DNA of 64,000 nt, taken from contig NW_020194555.1 in NCBI RefSeq assembly GCF_002865645.1, positions 3,312,288 through 3,376,287 on the forward strand. The letters are read 5' to 3'. Each line of letters starts with the position of its first letter. Position 1 is the stretch's first letter. Shown here one piece after another: positions 44,562 to 55,110 of this stretch. The DNA comes from Hyaloscypha bicolor E. Its lineage: Eukaryota; Ascomycota; Leotiomycetes; Helotiales; Hyaloscyphaceae. The position numbers and the translations under genes are program-made. A model generated the notes under the pieces. That model ran no database searches, was not told where the DNA came from, and saw only the letters and a list, made by a program, of their open reading frames with translations.

Positions 44562-46584
44562 ATGCCCGGATTTTCAAGCTCTTCAACTGGCGTAATGGCG
44601 ATTGACGCAACCACGGACAAGGATGTGGCCGACTCGTTGTCAGCACTCCCCCAAGCTGTCGCAGCGCTCCATCTCAAGCAGGCTGGCTCTATAGACACCA
44701 CGAAAGACAACAAGAAGCCGCCCAGTTTGTCTTCAGGAACAGATTCTGGCTATTCTTCTGGTCCAAATTCTGGACTGCCAACACCCGAAAAATCTCCAGA
44801 AGGCTCGTTTCCAAACGAGTTCCTTCGCACTAGCACGGCTCGCAGACTGTTCCCTGGACTAGCCAAATCCCAGACGTCCAAAGTCTTTAACAGACCAGTT
44901 ATTCATTCGGTCCAAACCAGGTTCGATGACTTGAGCGAACTTTTCGGTCCATCACTTGAAGATCACCTATTGAAGGCGAGGGTGGACTCCAATGCAAAGC
45001 GGAATATTTCGATCAAATTGAAACTCGTTGGTCTTTCGGAGGATAGTGCAAGCCCATGTATCATTATCCTCTGTGATAAAGCAACCTCACGAAGTGTCAA
45101 ACAGTTTTTCGGCAAAGACCAGGTCAAGTCCCAATACCAGCCTCAAGAGCCAAGCCTCGACACTCCGCATTTCGATATCAAAGTCTGCCATCGACCACCG
45201 AGACAAATTGCAATCTTTGCAGACGTCAACATTGAACGCTATACAAAACTGAGTGGTCTTCCTGCTGCTGTGGTCGGGGCATCGTTGACAGTCCCTGTCC
45301 ATCCTGATGGGAATCGACTCGGGACCCTTGGAGGGTTAGTTCTCGGAGAATCGACTTCGGGAGAGAAAACCCTCTATGGAATGTCTGTAGACCATATCTT
45401 TCCTTCCGACAAAGAATATGATAGTCGGATATTTTCTTTTTGGAACGAGGTAGATGGGGCAACAGAGAATGCAATGGAGGAAGGGTCCAACGACGATGAA
45501 CTGTTCCCCGAATTCGATGGATTTGATATTGACTTTGAGTTTGATGACGACACTGATGAAGCTTCCGCTCCGGTGATTAATGTTCAGTCAACAGAAAACG
45601 AGGTGTCAGTGAGACACAATCTCCGGCACGTACCACAGGTCCAAATGAGATATGCGCTTGTCAGGTCCGGGGATACATCCACGTACCATGTGGGGGATCT
45701 CGACTGGTCGCTCCTCGAAATCGACAATATCGAAAGATTTTTTCCATTCTCTCAAAACAGCTTCTTGATGGGGATGAAGTTACCAAGAGAGGCTATTTGT
45801 GCGGTGCAAAGAAACTTGAAAGTCGAAAAGCGAGTGACCGCATTTTGTGGTGTCAGTGGGCGTCAGCCCGGAGTGTTGTCTCCTACCATGTCCCGGCTTA
45901 TGTTAGGGTCAAGTGCTCACTTTGTCCATACTTACAATCTTACCCTCTCCAGTGGATCAGGTGCGTTTTACTCCATTTAACTGCGTGATCTCTAGCTAAT
46001 GCCCTCTGGCAGTCCTCCAGCCAGGCGACTGTGGCTCTTGGGTGATGGACGAAGTTACATCTGAGGTTTATGGGCATGTTGTAGCATCAGATGCGTTCGG
46101 CGAAGCTTACGTCGTTCCTCTTCGTGATACCATTCTGGATATACAAGCTCGACTGAACAGCAAAACCGTACGGCTACCCACGGCAGCAGAAATCTTGAAG
46201 TGGTGCGCTGGCCGTGAGTTGCCCCAACCGGCCGACTCGGGATATTCGTCCATGACGACAACACCTTTACACTCGACGCCTTCCTCCTCGACGCCTTCCT
46301 CCCCACATCACGCTGTACAAATATACGAACCTCCCACTAATGTAGTCCCACGGCACAAGGGGAGAGAACAAGCAACAGGGAGCAGACTCACTTCGATATT
46401 CCAAAGGAATCAACAGAGAGAGCGAACAGGCGCGAACATCAATCGACCTAGCATGGTTACTGACGGGGATGCAAATGTCGAAGAGGAGGAAGAAGAAGAA
46501 TCTCTCAATGTCTTTCGATCAATTTTCAAGAAGGTTATGAAGCTGCCTCGACGCAAGGGCGGTCAATTACCTCCCCGGTTATGA
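44562..46584 (+). CDS. Trypsin-fold protease-like protein with His-Asp-Cys pattern, 656 aa
   Basis: CDS is join(44562..45960, 46013..46584), a 52-bp GT-AG intron in phase 1. Residues 1-140 are Ser/Pro-rich and probably disordered. The central part looks like the chymotrypsin-fold domain found in many uncharacterised fungal proteins: a His in GMSVDHIFP (His278), an Asp in GDLDWSLLEI (Asp381), and PGDCGSWVMD (Cys473), followed by YGHVVASDAFGEAYVVPL. Position 473 is Cys where serine proteases have Ser. An acidic insert (about 305-335: DDELFPEFDGFDIDFEFDDD) separates the His and Asp. The C-terminus is Thr/Ser-rich, then acidic, then basic (KKVMKLPRRKGGQL). No signal peptide, so cytosolic or nuclear. 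Activity is not shown by sequence alone. Confidence 0.75.
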
Positions 46585-47752
46585 AGAGGGGATAACTTCG
46601 AGCAGATATGTGGCTGTTAAGCTAGCCGCGATAGCATTTAACTATGATTTCTTTGCATGGCTGGCTCACAGGCAGTGTGACGGATGGCGCCCACCGTGTG
46701 ATCCGCCGGGAATAGGAACTAGGAAATAGGACTGAAACAAGGAAATAAGCTAGAGGTCTGGGCAATATACTACTAAAGGTCGAGGTATTCCTCTTTCCTG
46801 TACTCTCCAGCTTAGTATTTTCAATATATGAGATTCTCTGAACTTTGAGCATTCGACTATTGCACTGATCTCGCTGTCACAGGATTTATACAAATGCAAA
46901 CTGCATCAAGATTCAAGTCGTTCCAGGTAAATTCTGTCAATTCGGGGTTGTTACACAGAGCGAAGCCCTGATTCGCTCGTTCACCCCTGATCTGCACACT
47001 GTTGTTCCCGGTGGTTGGGATCTCCAAACAAAGCTTCATTTTAGGTTAGAGCCTGGCAGACCCTTGTCCTTTCACAACGTTTCTTCGCATCCCGTCTGCT
47101 TTCTGGCAATCCGTGACAAGTTCCTCCACTTTTCGAGTTTGCAATTGTTTCAAGCAGTTTTGCAAAATTATTCTACATCCTCTTTCCCACAGATTTCTTT
47201 TAGGATAGTTTAGCCGAGCACATGCGGTCATGTGATTAGGCCCACTTCCTGCCGAAAAGTGTCGCCAAATTAATTGGATCGTATGTAGTGAGATAAGAGA
47301 TTTTTCCGATAACGTTTGCGCCCGTTTGGCTTGTGGGTGGAATCTGTCATATACCCCTTCTCATACACTAACCATCTATATAGAGTGGTACAGCGTCTCA
47401 CTCGTACACGATTCACTTCGTATTTTCGTCCGATCTATGAGAAGATCCTCGGTTCGGTATATGCCTCTTTCTGTTCCTACTATTTGTTCAAAACTAACAT
47501 TAAACTTGCAGATTCCGAGAATGGGCATGCATAACTCTCTTTACTTTTCATCATTTTTGTCATTTTTTTGGGGGGATTTTTGGAAGTGATTTGAGCGTGA
47601 ACGTCTCAAGTAGCTAACATGTGATTATGATGTCTGCCCATAGTATTCTATTGCGAGTTGAGCAGATAGTTAATTATCACCTCCTTTTCTTGTAACACTT
47701 GATTAGCGAAGTAGTCTTCGTTGTTCAAGACCTCTTTGTTCAACCTCACAAC
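46585..47752. other. Intergenic region, no gene seen
   Basis: About 1.17 kb. It ends with a T/G low-complexity tract at 47565-47583 similar to the one at 5832-5878. ORFs are short and without features. Confidence 0.5.
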
Positions 47753-48299
47753 ATGGCTCTTTGACCAATCTCCGTCACCACTTCCATCACAATTATGCCT
47801 TTAACCACGCCCATCTCCACGCACCCCACGCTCCAATATCTCTCCCTCGTCCTCCTCTCAGCGCTTATCTTTCCCTCCTCACAACCCTCACCCTCCTCAG
47901 CACCTTCATCTCCCCCTGGCTCGCTTCCACAAAACATATCAACCACACCTGGACTTGGCGCTCCCTCTCATCCTCCACCTTCCGGCCGCGCACAGTCCTA
48001 GCCACCTATCTCCACACCCCAGAAGCTCTCTCCCTAGCACGAACGTTCAACAGAGCTAGCCATCGAGTCATTGGTGCCGATCATGAAGAGTATTATTTCC
48101 CAATTCCGGGGCATTTCTCGAGAGCTGTGGAGGTGTTTTATAAGTTAGCGAGCAGGGATGGGAAGAGAGGGGGAGAGAGGTATGTGAGAGATTTGGTGGA
48201 TGCCGTTAAGAAAGAGAGGATTGATATTTGGGTTAATTGCCATGGTGGGGATGTGGATTTGGAGGTGAAGGAGGTATTGGAGCGGGAGATGAGATGTAA

Positions 48300-48307
48300 G
48301 GTGCTGC
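48300..48307. repeat. Target site duplication, left (GGTGCTGC)
   Basis: Identical to 50584-50591. Eight bases is the duplication length of hAT transposons. Confidence 0.9.
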
Positions 48308-50583
48308 TAGGGATGTAAAAATTATATAATTTGGACCCCCATTATATAAAAATGTAATATAATAGTCAAAATGCATTTTTACGTTTTTTTTATAGCACGT
48401 GACGCACTAGCTCTAGTAGGTTTAGCTTATGTGACCATTTCTCGCAGAGCTTTGGAACTCTCCAGAAACACCATTAATACCATTCTTGATTTAGCACCCA
48501 CAACAGCTTCAATTACTTAATCCCCCTTACAAAATGCCTGCTAGCGCTACCCAATCTGATTTTGATAATAATTTTGTTATTGCCCAATTTAAAAGGGTCC
48601 CTAAAATCAACGGGTATGACAGAGCAGTCTGCATCCACTGCGGCGATAATAAAGCTTGGAATATTACCCAATATTGCAAGAAATACCTACGCAATTGCAA
48701 TCAGTTTAAGAGGTAGAAGGCCGAGCAGGAGAAGCAAGGAGTGGTACTTGGAAGAAAGCGCCCAGCTGAGTCTATTGACGATTTTTTCAAGCCCTCTAAT
48801 GCAACCGATACGGAACTTTTTGCTATGGCAGTTTATACTTCTATAGCTAACTTCTCTATGTTCGAAACACCAGAATGGAGAGCCTTCTTCAAGAAGGTCC
48901 AATTCAAGCCTCCTATACGTCATTAACTCTCGAGCGATCTCCTCCAAACCACGTACGAAAATGTCCAAAAGCAAGTCCTTCAAGTCGTATCAAAAGCTAG
49001 CCATATTCAAATCGTTACCGATGGATCTACGAATATATCAAAATAACGGGTTGAGAATATCTCTTTTCTCGTTAATGGGAAGTCATATTATTGGAAAAGC
49101 ACGGAGATTAGCGCAGAGAAAGCAGGAGCTGACTAGTCAATCAAAAACGTTAAAGAAGCTATAATGGAAATCACACAAGGGGACTTGACTAAGTTCCACG
49201 CCTTCTCGTCCGATACCGATAATATATAGCGTAGCCTATGGAGGTTAATTAATAAAGATCCCGAGCTTCGATACGTTTATTTAATTCCTTGTAACTCTCA
49301 TAGCGTATCTCTTATGTTAAAGGATATTTTATGGCCGGGAAAGGACGAGCATAAGGAGCAAATTCAGATAAATATTAGACAGTTTTTCAAGAATGGCCTA
49401 AACGAGCTCGTAAGCTACTTTTGAAAATCAACTAAATAACTAGTATTTCTATGCGGTTATATGTTAATTTGCTACCAGAAAGTCAAGGCTCTTATTACTA
49501 CGGTACCAATATGCTGGGGCATATAAGTAGCTTAACTTGATTTGATCCTTAATAATCAGGTTATATTAGAAAGTTATACCAACCTTCCAGATACGTCAGA
49601 TAAATAGAGAGAGACTCTTTACGATACGGTATAGTGGCAATGATTAAAGGGCATTCAGACGATTATTTAACCAATTTACGAAAAGATCAAGATATCAGAG
49701 TCCAATCGAACGTCTCTTAATAAGGTATACCTGCAGTAGATAGAGCTCAATTCGCACGTCATAAAACACTCTTAGCCTGGTTTTGGTCCTTGGTATACAG
49801 ATATTCAAGCGTATACAAATCGACATGGAATTGGTGGATGGGAGGATCGAATGCGAAAGCAATTATTACCTGTTTACTTGGCAGCTTATATACTGACGCC
49901 TGAGAATCGAGAGATGGAATTAATATCTGTTTTTATGCAATAATTGGAGGACTATATTATTGAACGAATTAGGGAAAAGGAATACGAGCAATGGACGCAA
50001 TATTATACGATGGCGGGCGAATTTAATTCCCATAAGGTCTATTGGACGCAGTTTGCTTATAAGCCAAAGCTATTTTGGATATCTTTAGTAAGTACCTTAA
50101 TTATTATATCTCAAGGCAATACTAATTATATACTAGCGTATCCACTCTCCTGAACTCTCGAAATTAGCTCTTGAGCTCCTTAATACCACTGCGAATTCGG
50201 TTCCTTGCAAGCGAGCCTTTTCTATAATAAACTTCATACATAATAAGCTCCGTAATCGTATGGGTATAAGGACAATGGATATGCTCTGTTTTATATATAT
50301 AAATATACGTATATTGAGGCAGATTCGTGGGGAAAAGGACTGGGAAACAGAGCAATGGGAGAAGCTTAGGGAGGATATATTATTAAATATGGAAGACGAT
50401 ATTACTGTTCTGGAGGCATAGAATGGAATACCATAGTTTATGCGTTCACGTGCTTTTTATGCATGAATTATGTTCGTTTTATGCGTGTTTTTATGCTATA
50501 TAATATTACCCGAAGCGTTTTTATATAATTACGCCGATTGGCATTTTTATATAAATTATATATTACAAATCTGACCATCCCTA
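48308..50583 (+). mobile_element. Decayed hAT transposon, 2276 bp
   Basis: The ends are TAGGGATG...CATCCCTA, a perfect 8-bp terminal inverted repeat followed by looser AT-rich matching, flanked by the 8-bp duplication GGTGCTGC. Inside on the plus strand is a hAT transposase in pieces: BED-type zinc-finger start (MPASATQSDF at 48534; VCIHCGDNKAWN), IQIVTDGSTNIS (about 49010), FHAFSSDTDN (about 49200), CNSHSVSLMLKDILWPG (about 49290), and the C-terminal dimerisation block with NSVPCKRAFSIINFIHNKLRNRM cut by no stop (about 50190-50270; Glu of the usual CERAFS is Lys). Many TAG/TAA codons stand where Gln or Trp is expected, and the element is very AT-rich, as RIP leaves it. It cannot encode an active transposase. 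Confidence 0.9.
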
Positions 50584-50591
50584 GGTGCTGC
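50584..50591. repeat. Target site duplication, right (GGTGCTGC)
   Basis: Identical to 48300-48307; the host reading frame resumes here. Confidence 0.9.
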
Positions 50592-51277
50592 AGTTTCCAA
50601 CTGCGGGCATGAGATTACTTGGGGATGAAGTTGCTTTTGGGGAGCATGTTAAGAAACTTGGCTTGAATGTTGCGGAAAGGCATCTCGTTACTTCGGAGGA
50701 AGAAATACTTGCCATTCTCTACCCAGAGATATTGGAACCCAGCAAAGAAAAGCAGTACACGGCCAAGAGCGCCTCCACGAACGACACCACAAGCTCAGAA
50801 ATGACTCTCCTTCTCCTCTCGTCCCCGAATGACATTGAAGGCTGCCTCAAAACTCTGCAGCCATCGCCCTCCCACCCTCTCATCCTCCAAGAATCCTTCC
50901 CCAATCACTAACAATATACCGTGCAAGCCCTCATAGCTCACGGAAATCCAGCAGCCTTCACCGCCTATGCAACATCAACAACCCTTCTCACCCCGCTCCC
51001 ATCCAGCTCTCTGCTCACCCAATCCCTCTTGTAATACACTACGCTTCTCACCACCTGCTTTCTATCCAACCCCGCACCAAGAACAGGCCACCTAACCCTA
51101 CTCTTTAATCTTCCCACTCCCCTCGCTCTCTCCTCACGTCAATTCGGCGCCTCTTCCGAAACCATCGCCTCTTTCCTATCCAATCTCTCTCTAATTTCTT
51201 GCACTCCCTCTCTAATCCTCGGCACCCTGGCATTCCGAGATGTAAGCGAAGACCCCTCAGCGGCATATCTTTCTATC

Positions 51278-52498
51278 CTATCTGATCATAAACCAAAAGG
51301 AGTGTCGAACGGGCATTGGGAGGAACTGATTATTGTACCGAGACCTGGGGTTAGGGGATATTACTTTCTTGGGAGGGAGGTGGTGAGATTGGTTTTGCGG
51401 CCGATTTTGGGAGTATTGAGGAGGGAGATGGGGCTTAGGGAGGTGTTGGGTGGGTGGATTGAGCTTGTGGAATTTGTGCTGGGTTGGAGGGAGGGCTGGT
51501 GGGAGGTTTGGGATCCGTTGGTTGCGTGGGTTGCGTAGTGGGTGTATGGACCTTTCACGGTCGGGAAGGGAGTGATTGGAGGTTTGGGATCCGTTGGTTG
51601 CGTGGGTTGCGTAGTGGGTGTATGGACCTTTCACGGTCGGGAAGGGAGTGATTGGAGTTTGGGAGGGGAGAGGTTGGGATAGAGAGGGATGGTGTTGATG
51701 AGTTGCATTGAAATGAGAGAACTGTAGAGGTTGATCCTCAGCTACCGGTATTGTGATACATTTGCTTTGAAGTTCCCCCCGCAATTTCTGTTTCGAGACA
51801 CACTCCTCAAAATACCAGACCTCCAGCAACTGCAATATCTCCTCACGATGGCCCTTGCGAGAATTATGTCCTCACATTATACTGCACGAAATTCTGATCA
51901 ACGTGTACTCCTTCACCTGTGGTTTAGATGGGGCAGCACGGAGCATCTCGTTCTCCACACACACCTTCAGGTAGTTCCCCATCAAATTGTCGTAGTCGCG
52001 GCGTGTAACAATTTGCTGGCTCGGTGTCACCAAACCGGCCTCGAGATGGCGCTCGTCATGGAACTTGAGATCCTTTGCTCGAACTACCACACAGTCTTCC
52101 ACCATGTCCGTAGTCCGGTTCTCAAACTCCTCCTCTTCAGGCCTGACTCTAACTCTGTCACCCGCATCCAAGCCATCATGCTCTTGTTCGGCCCCCTCGA
52201 TAATCTCGCCGATTTCATCATCGGTGCCAATCATTCCATCTGCTAACACCTCCACATCTTGCTGGATGTCCTTGCCCTCGGGCTCCATCTCATCGCCATG
52301 GATGAATTCTGGGTTTAATTCATCCAAATAATCATCATCAAAAGCAACATACGAGGGTTGCTGACGACGAGGGCGAAAGGCGAAGACCCTGTGTTGAGAG
52401 GCGATTGGTTTTGACTTGGCGATTCTCGACAAGGCAGCCCGTGTTGGTCCTGCAGGTCTACCACGTCCAGCCGTTGTCGAGCGTAACTGGGGCGCCAT
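51278..52498 (-). CDS. Acidic protein of unknown function, overlapping the ATP-grasp pseudogene end
   Basis: Exon 1 is 51917..52498 (194 codons). A 63-bp intron (GTGAAG...GCAAG) leads in phase 0 to an exon from 51853. The frame there stays open to 51278, which would give 385 aa, but the last 120 residues are antisense to the ATP-grasp pseudogene, including its tandem duplication, so the true end may lie earlier (a GTAGCT donor near 51750 is one option). No domain recognised. The N-terminus is basic with an AT-hook-like GRGRPAGP; the middle is very acidic (EIGEIIEGAEQEHDG); exon 2 begins with a helix GHREEILQLLEVWYFEE that looks like a coiled coil. Nuclear role possible, unproven. Confidence 0.55.
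51502..51653. repeat. 76-bp tandem duplication at the end of the ATP-grasp pseudogene
   Basis: 51502-51577 and 51578-51653 are identical as far as I can read. The unit covers the last codons and the stop of the ATP-grasp frame plus 3' flank. Identity implies that it is recent. Confidence 0.9.
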
Positions 52499-53848
52499 TT
52501 AGGTGACGATGCAACCGATCTTGGAGAGGCGGTGTCGCGCTGAGACTTGAAGACAAGGGGTGAGGTGAAGAGTGAGGTCGTTGCAAGTTGGTGGAGAGAA
52601 AGAGGGAGTGATGTCTCCATCGCGAACTAAGTTCATGCATGTTCAACGAGTGCAACTTCTCAGATGTAGGAAGAGAAAGCTCATTTACCAGAATAGGAAG
52701 CCCTCACTCTTGCTTTTAGACATCTTTGACTTCCAGATTTGGAAGGTGGCCTCCGGACTCATCGGCAGTCAGAGCTCAGCGAGCAAGCCTCTGGGCACAA
52801 CGTTCCTTCGGATGGAATCGAAGGTGAAAAGGCTCGATAATTTCAAACTAAAGCCCTACCCGTCTGCTCGTCGTCTAGGCAGAGAAGTTCGCGGGGCGAG
52901 GTGAGTTGTGAGCAGCGACCAGCTTCGGTGATGAGAGGAACGTCACGTTCGCGGTGAGTTCTGCTTCGCAGTTCAATGCTGACCCTTCTCAGTCGAATAT
53001 CTCGACGCAGCGAAGAGGATGAGGACAGCAGAACAGGTGGGCATCCAGATCTCGCTGAGCATGCCATGAGTGCCGAAAGTCAAACTCGGTACCATCAAGA
53101 ATGAGTATCTCTTCTCTTTCATTGCACATCGCAGCTTAAGCGAGCCCCTTGTACCTGTGGTGTCCTTCTCAGGGAGGCTAACTCCAAGTCTCGCTTCTGG
53201 GCGCTAAGTGCCTAAGCAGGGTGAATCAAAGTCCGCGTGAGTTTGTGGTAGCGGGCCATCGCTTAAAGTGAATGTGCAACAGAAGAGAACTAGAGAAATG
53301 GAGATAGATTCGAACACCTATTTGAACTCGCAGTGCTGTCCCCGGTTTAGTGAGTCTGAGCTGTGGAAAGTTGACACGGGAAGCACTTAAAGATGTATAT
53401 GTATCGAGCAAGATGAGGATAAAAAGAAAAGTGAGAACGAGTAAGGAGATAGAATGAGATGATCTTCGTTCTGTATGTAATGGAAAGAGCTCATGAGCAT
53501 ATTTAGGAGGAAAATACAATGGACGGCCTCCAATTTGCCGACTACGAAGCTCGACCGAGGGACTGAAATTACTCATAGGTGAGCCTGAGGGAGAAAAAAT
53601 AGTAACAACGTTCCTGGAAGGCAAAGATTATTTGCACTTGCTGTCTTCAGTGTTAGTTCGGTCGGGATGCTTCCTTTCGATGCCTGGACTCTACATACCC
53701 AGAAACTTAAGCATCCCTTTTAATGGAGACGCGTTCTCGACCATTTTTGGTAACTCTCCAGTCGATGCTTTTTTCTATCTTATCAGCGTGCTGAAACGTC
53801 CATTGGCCATCCAGGACGATAATCGGCCAGAAATGGCCCTTGGATCCC
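52499..53848. other. Intergenic region between unknown gene and PPX1
   Basis: About 1.35 kb. Promoter of the 52498 gene and 3' flank of PPX1. No gene seen. Confidence 0.5.
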
Positions 53849-55110
53849 TCATCCTCGCGACGTCAACGAAGTCCTCAACAGCGGAGCAACTTGCTTCCGA
53901 CTATTCTCGACCTTCTTCTGCCACCAACAACGTCGCCACTCACTGTCCCTTTCAACATCAAGGGCCCCATTCTGCCACTCAGCGAGCCCCAATTTCTTCT
54001 CAGCATCCGCAGAAAAAGTCTTCGCAGCCTCCACCCCCTTCCCATCCAACCCCCAAACCATCAACTCTCGTTTGAAAACGCTGTCAGGATTCGACGTCGT
54101 CATAATCGAGAACAGCGACAAGTTCCGCTGCTTTGCAAACTCCTTCACGGCCTCGAAGAACTTCTCCTCACTCCCCGCCTTCTCAATCAAGAACCCAACA
54201 TCCTTAACCACAGAGCTGACTCCCAGATTTGCAATACTTTCATTCCACTGCTTATAATCCTTTCTCAGAATATCCGGTAGACTCAAGCTCCCAATATCTT
54301 CCTTCGCCCTAGATATCTCGTTGAAATAGTCTTCTGTTTTATAGCTCTCTCCATCCTCAGCAGCCATGATCCAACCCTCCAAATACCTCACTGCCTTCGT
54401 ATCCGTCGGCGTAGTCTTGTTCTCATCCCTCAAGTTCTGCGTATCAATCAGCACAGGTGCAATCGCCAGCCTCGCTAGCTCCGCATTCCACGCCCGTTCT
54501 TCTTCGCCAAACTGCTTGCCTAGCTCATTCCAATCCTTTTTACAGTATTCAAGGACGAGAGAAGAACAAGACCCGCTCTTACGAACGATACGTGGTTCGG
54601 TGTCGCAGTCCCAAGGCACTTTATACTCTTCGTCGTGGTGGTCGATACACCCAACTACTCGTGAGTGGTATATCTTCCCCAGCTCGCCCTGAAGCGCGTT
54701 GTGGTCTACTAATATCCATTTCATCTGCTCGACTGGGATGTGGTGGGGAAATTTTGTTAGGTCCGAGAGCGTGATGAGGTCGCTTAGTTTGAGGTTTGCG
54801 TGCGAGAGGACTGGCAATAATTCAGGTCGTAACGACAAGTCGGCGCGTGGGAGGTTGGCGAGAGGAACGTAGACGGTGTTGGATTTTGAAAAGGGGGAGT
54901 ACGTGCGAAGATAGGCCAGGACGACGGCACTGCAGAGAGAGTCGAGGTCTGAAAGGGTTAGAAAAATGAGTTAGGTGTGTGGATAGGTAATGGACCTGCG
55001 GATTCGTTGCCAATCACAAATGTGACTGGTGAGTGCTGTTTCACGTCATTGTTGAGAGTGGACTTCGCGGAGTGGAGAAAGGACCGCAGAGACGCGCGTG
55101 CCAATGGCAT
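53849..55110 (-). CDS. PPX1: Exopolyphosphatase (PPX1-type, DHH family), 404 aa
   Basis: CDS is complement(join(53849..54948, 54996..55110)), a 47-bp GT-AG intron in phase 1. The enzyme removes terminal phosphates from inorganic polyphosphate in the cytosol/mitochondria using a divalent metal. DHH motifs are all present: GNESADLDSLCS (Asp39, Asp41), WILVDHN (Asp120), CIDHHDEE (Asp141, His142, His143), and APVLIDTQNL with its Asp further on. The C-terminal DHHA2 domain follows (WQNGALDVERDSEWRRCWW region). The start MPLARASLRSFLH fits the family and its Arg/Ser-rich beginning could act as a weak mitochondrial signal. Confidence 0.94.

Larger units (their letters stand above)
47753..51538 (+). 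pseudogene. ATP-grasp-like gene split by a hAT element
   Basis: The host gene lies in two pieces, about 47753-48307 and 50584-51538, in the same frame once the transposon and one target copy are set aside. It resembles fungal ATP-grasp domain proteins with an N-terminal membrane stretch: hydrophobic YLSLLTTLTLLSTFISPWLA, then HRVIGADHEEYYFPIPGHFS, ERIDIWVNCHGGDVDLEVKE, and after the element FPTAGMRLLGDEVAFGEHVK and HLVTSEEEIL. The product is probably a carboxylate-amine ligase-type enzyme; the substrate is unknown. Other damage: TAA at 50909-50911, TAA at 51032-51034, and at the 5' end ATGGCTCTTTGA (47753) is out of frame with the coding part, so no proper start exists. The C-terminus WDPLVAWVA lies in a tandem duplication. 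Confidence 0.8.
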
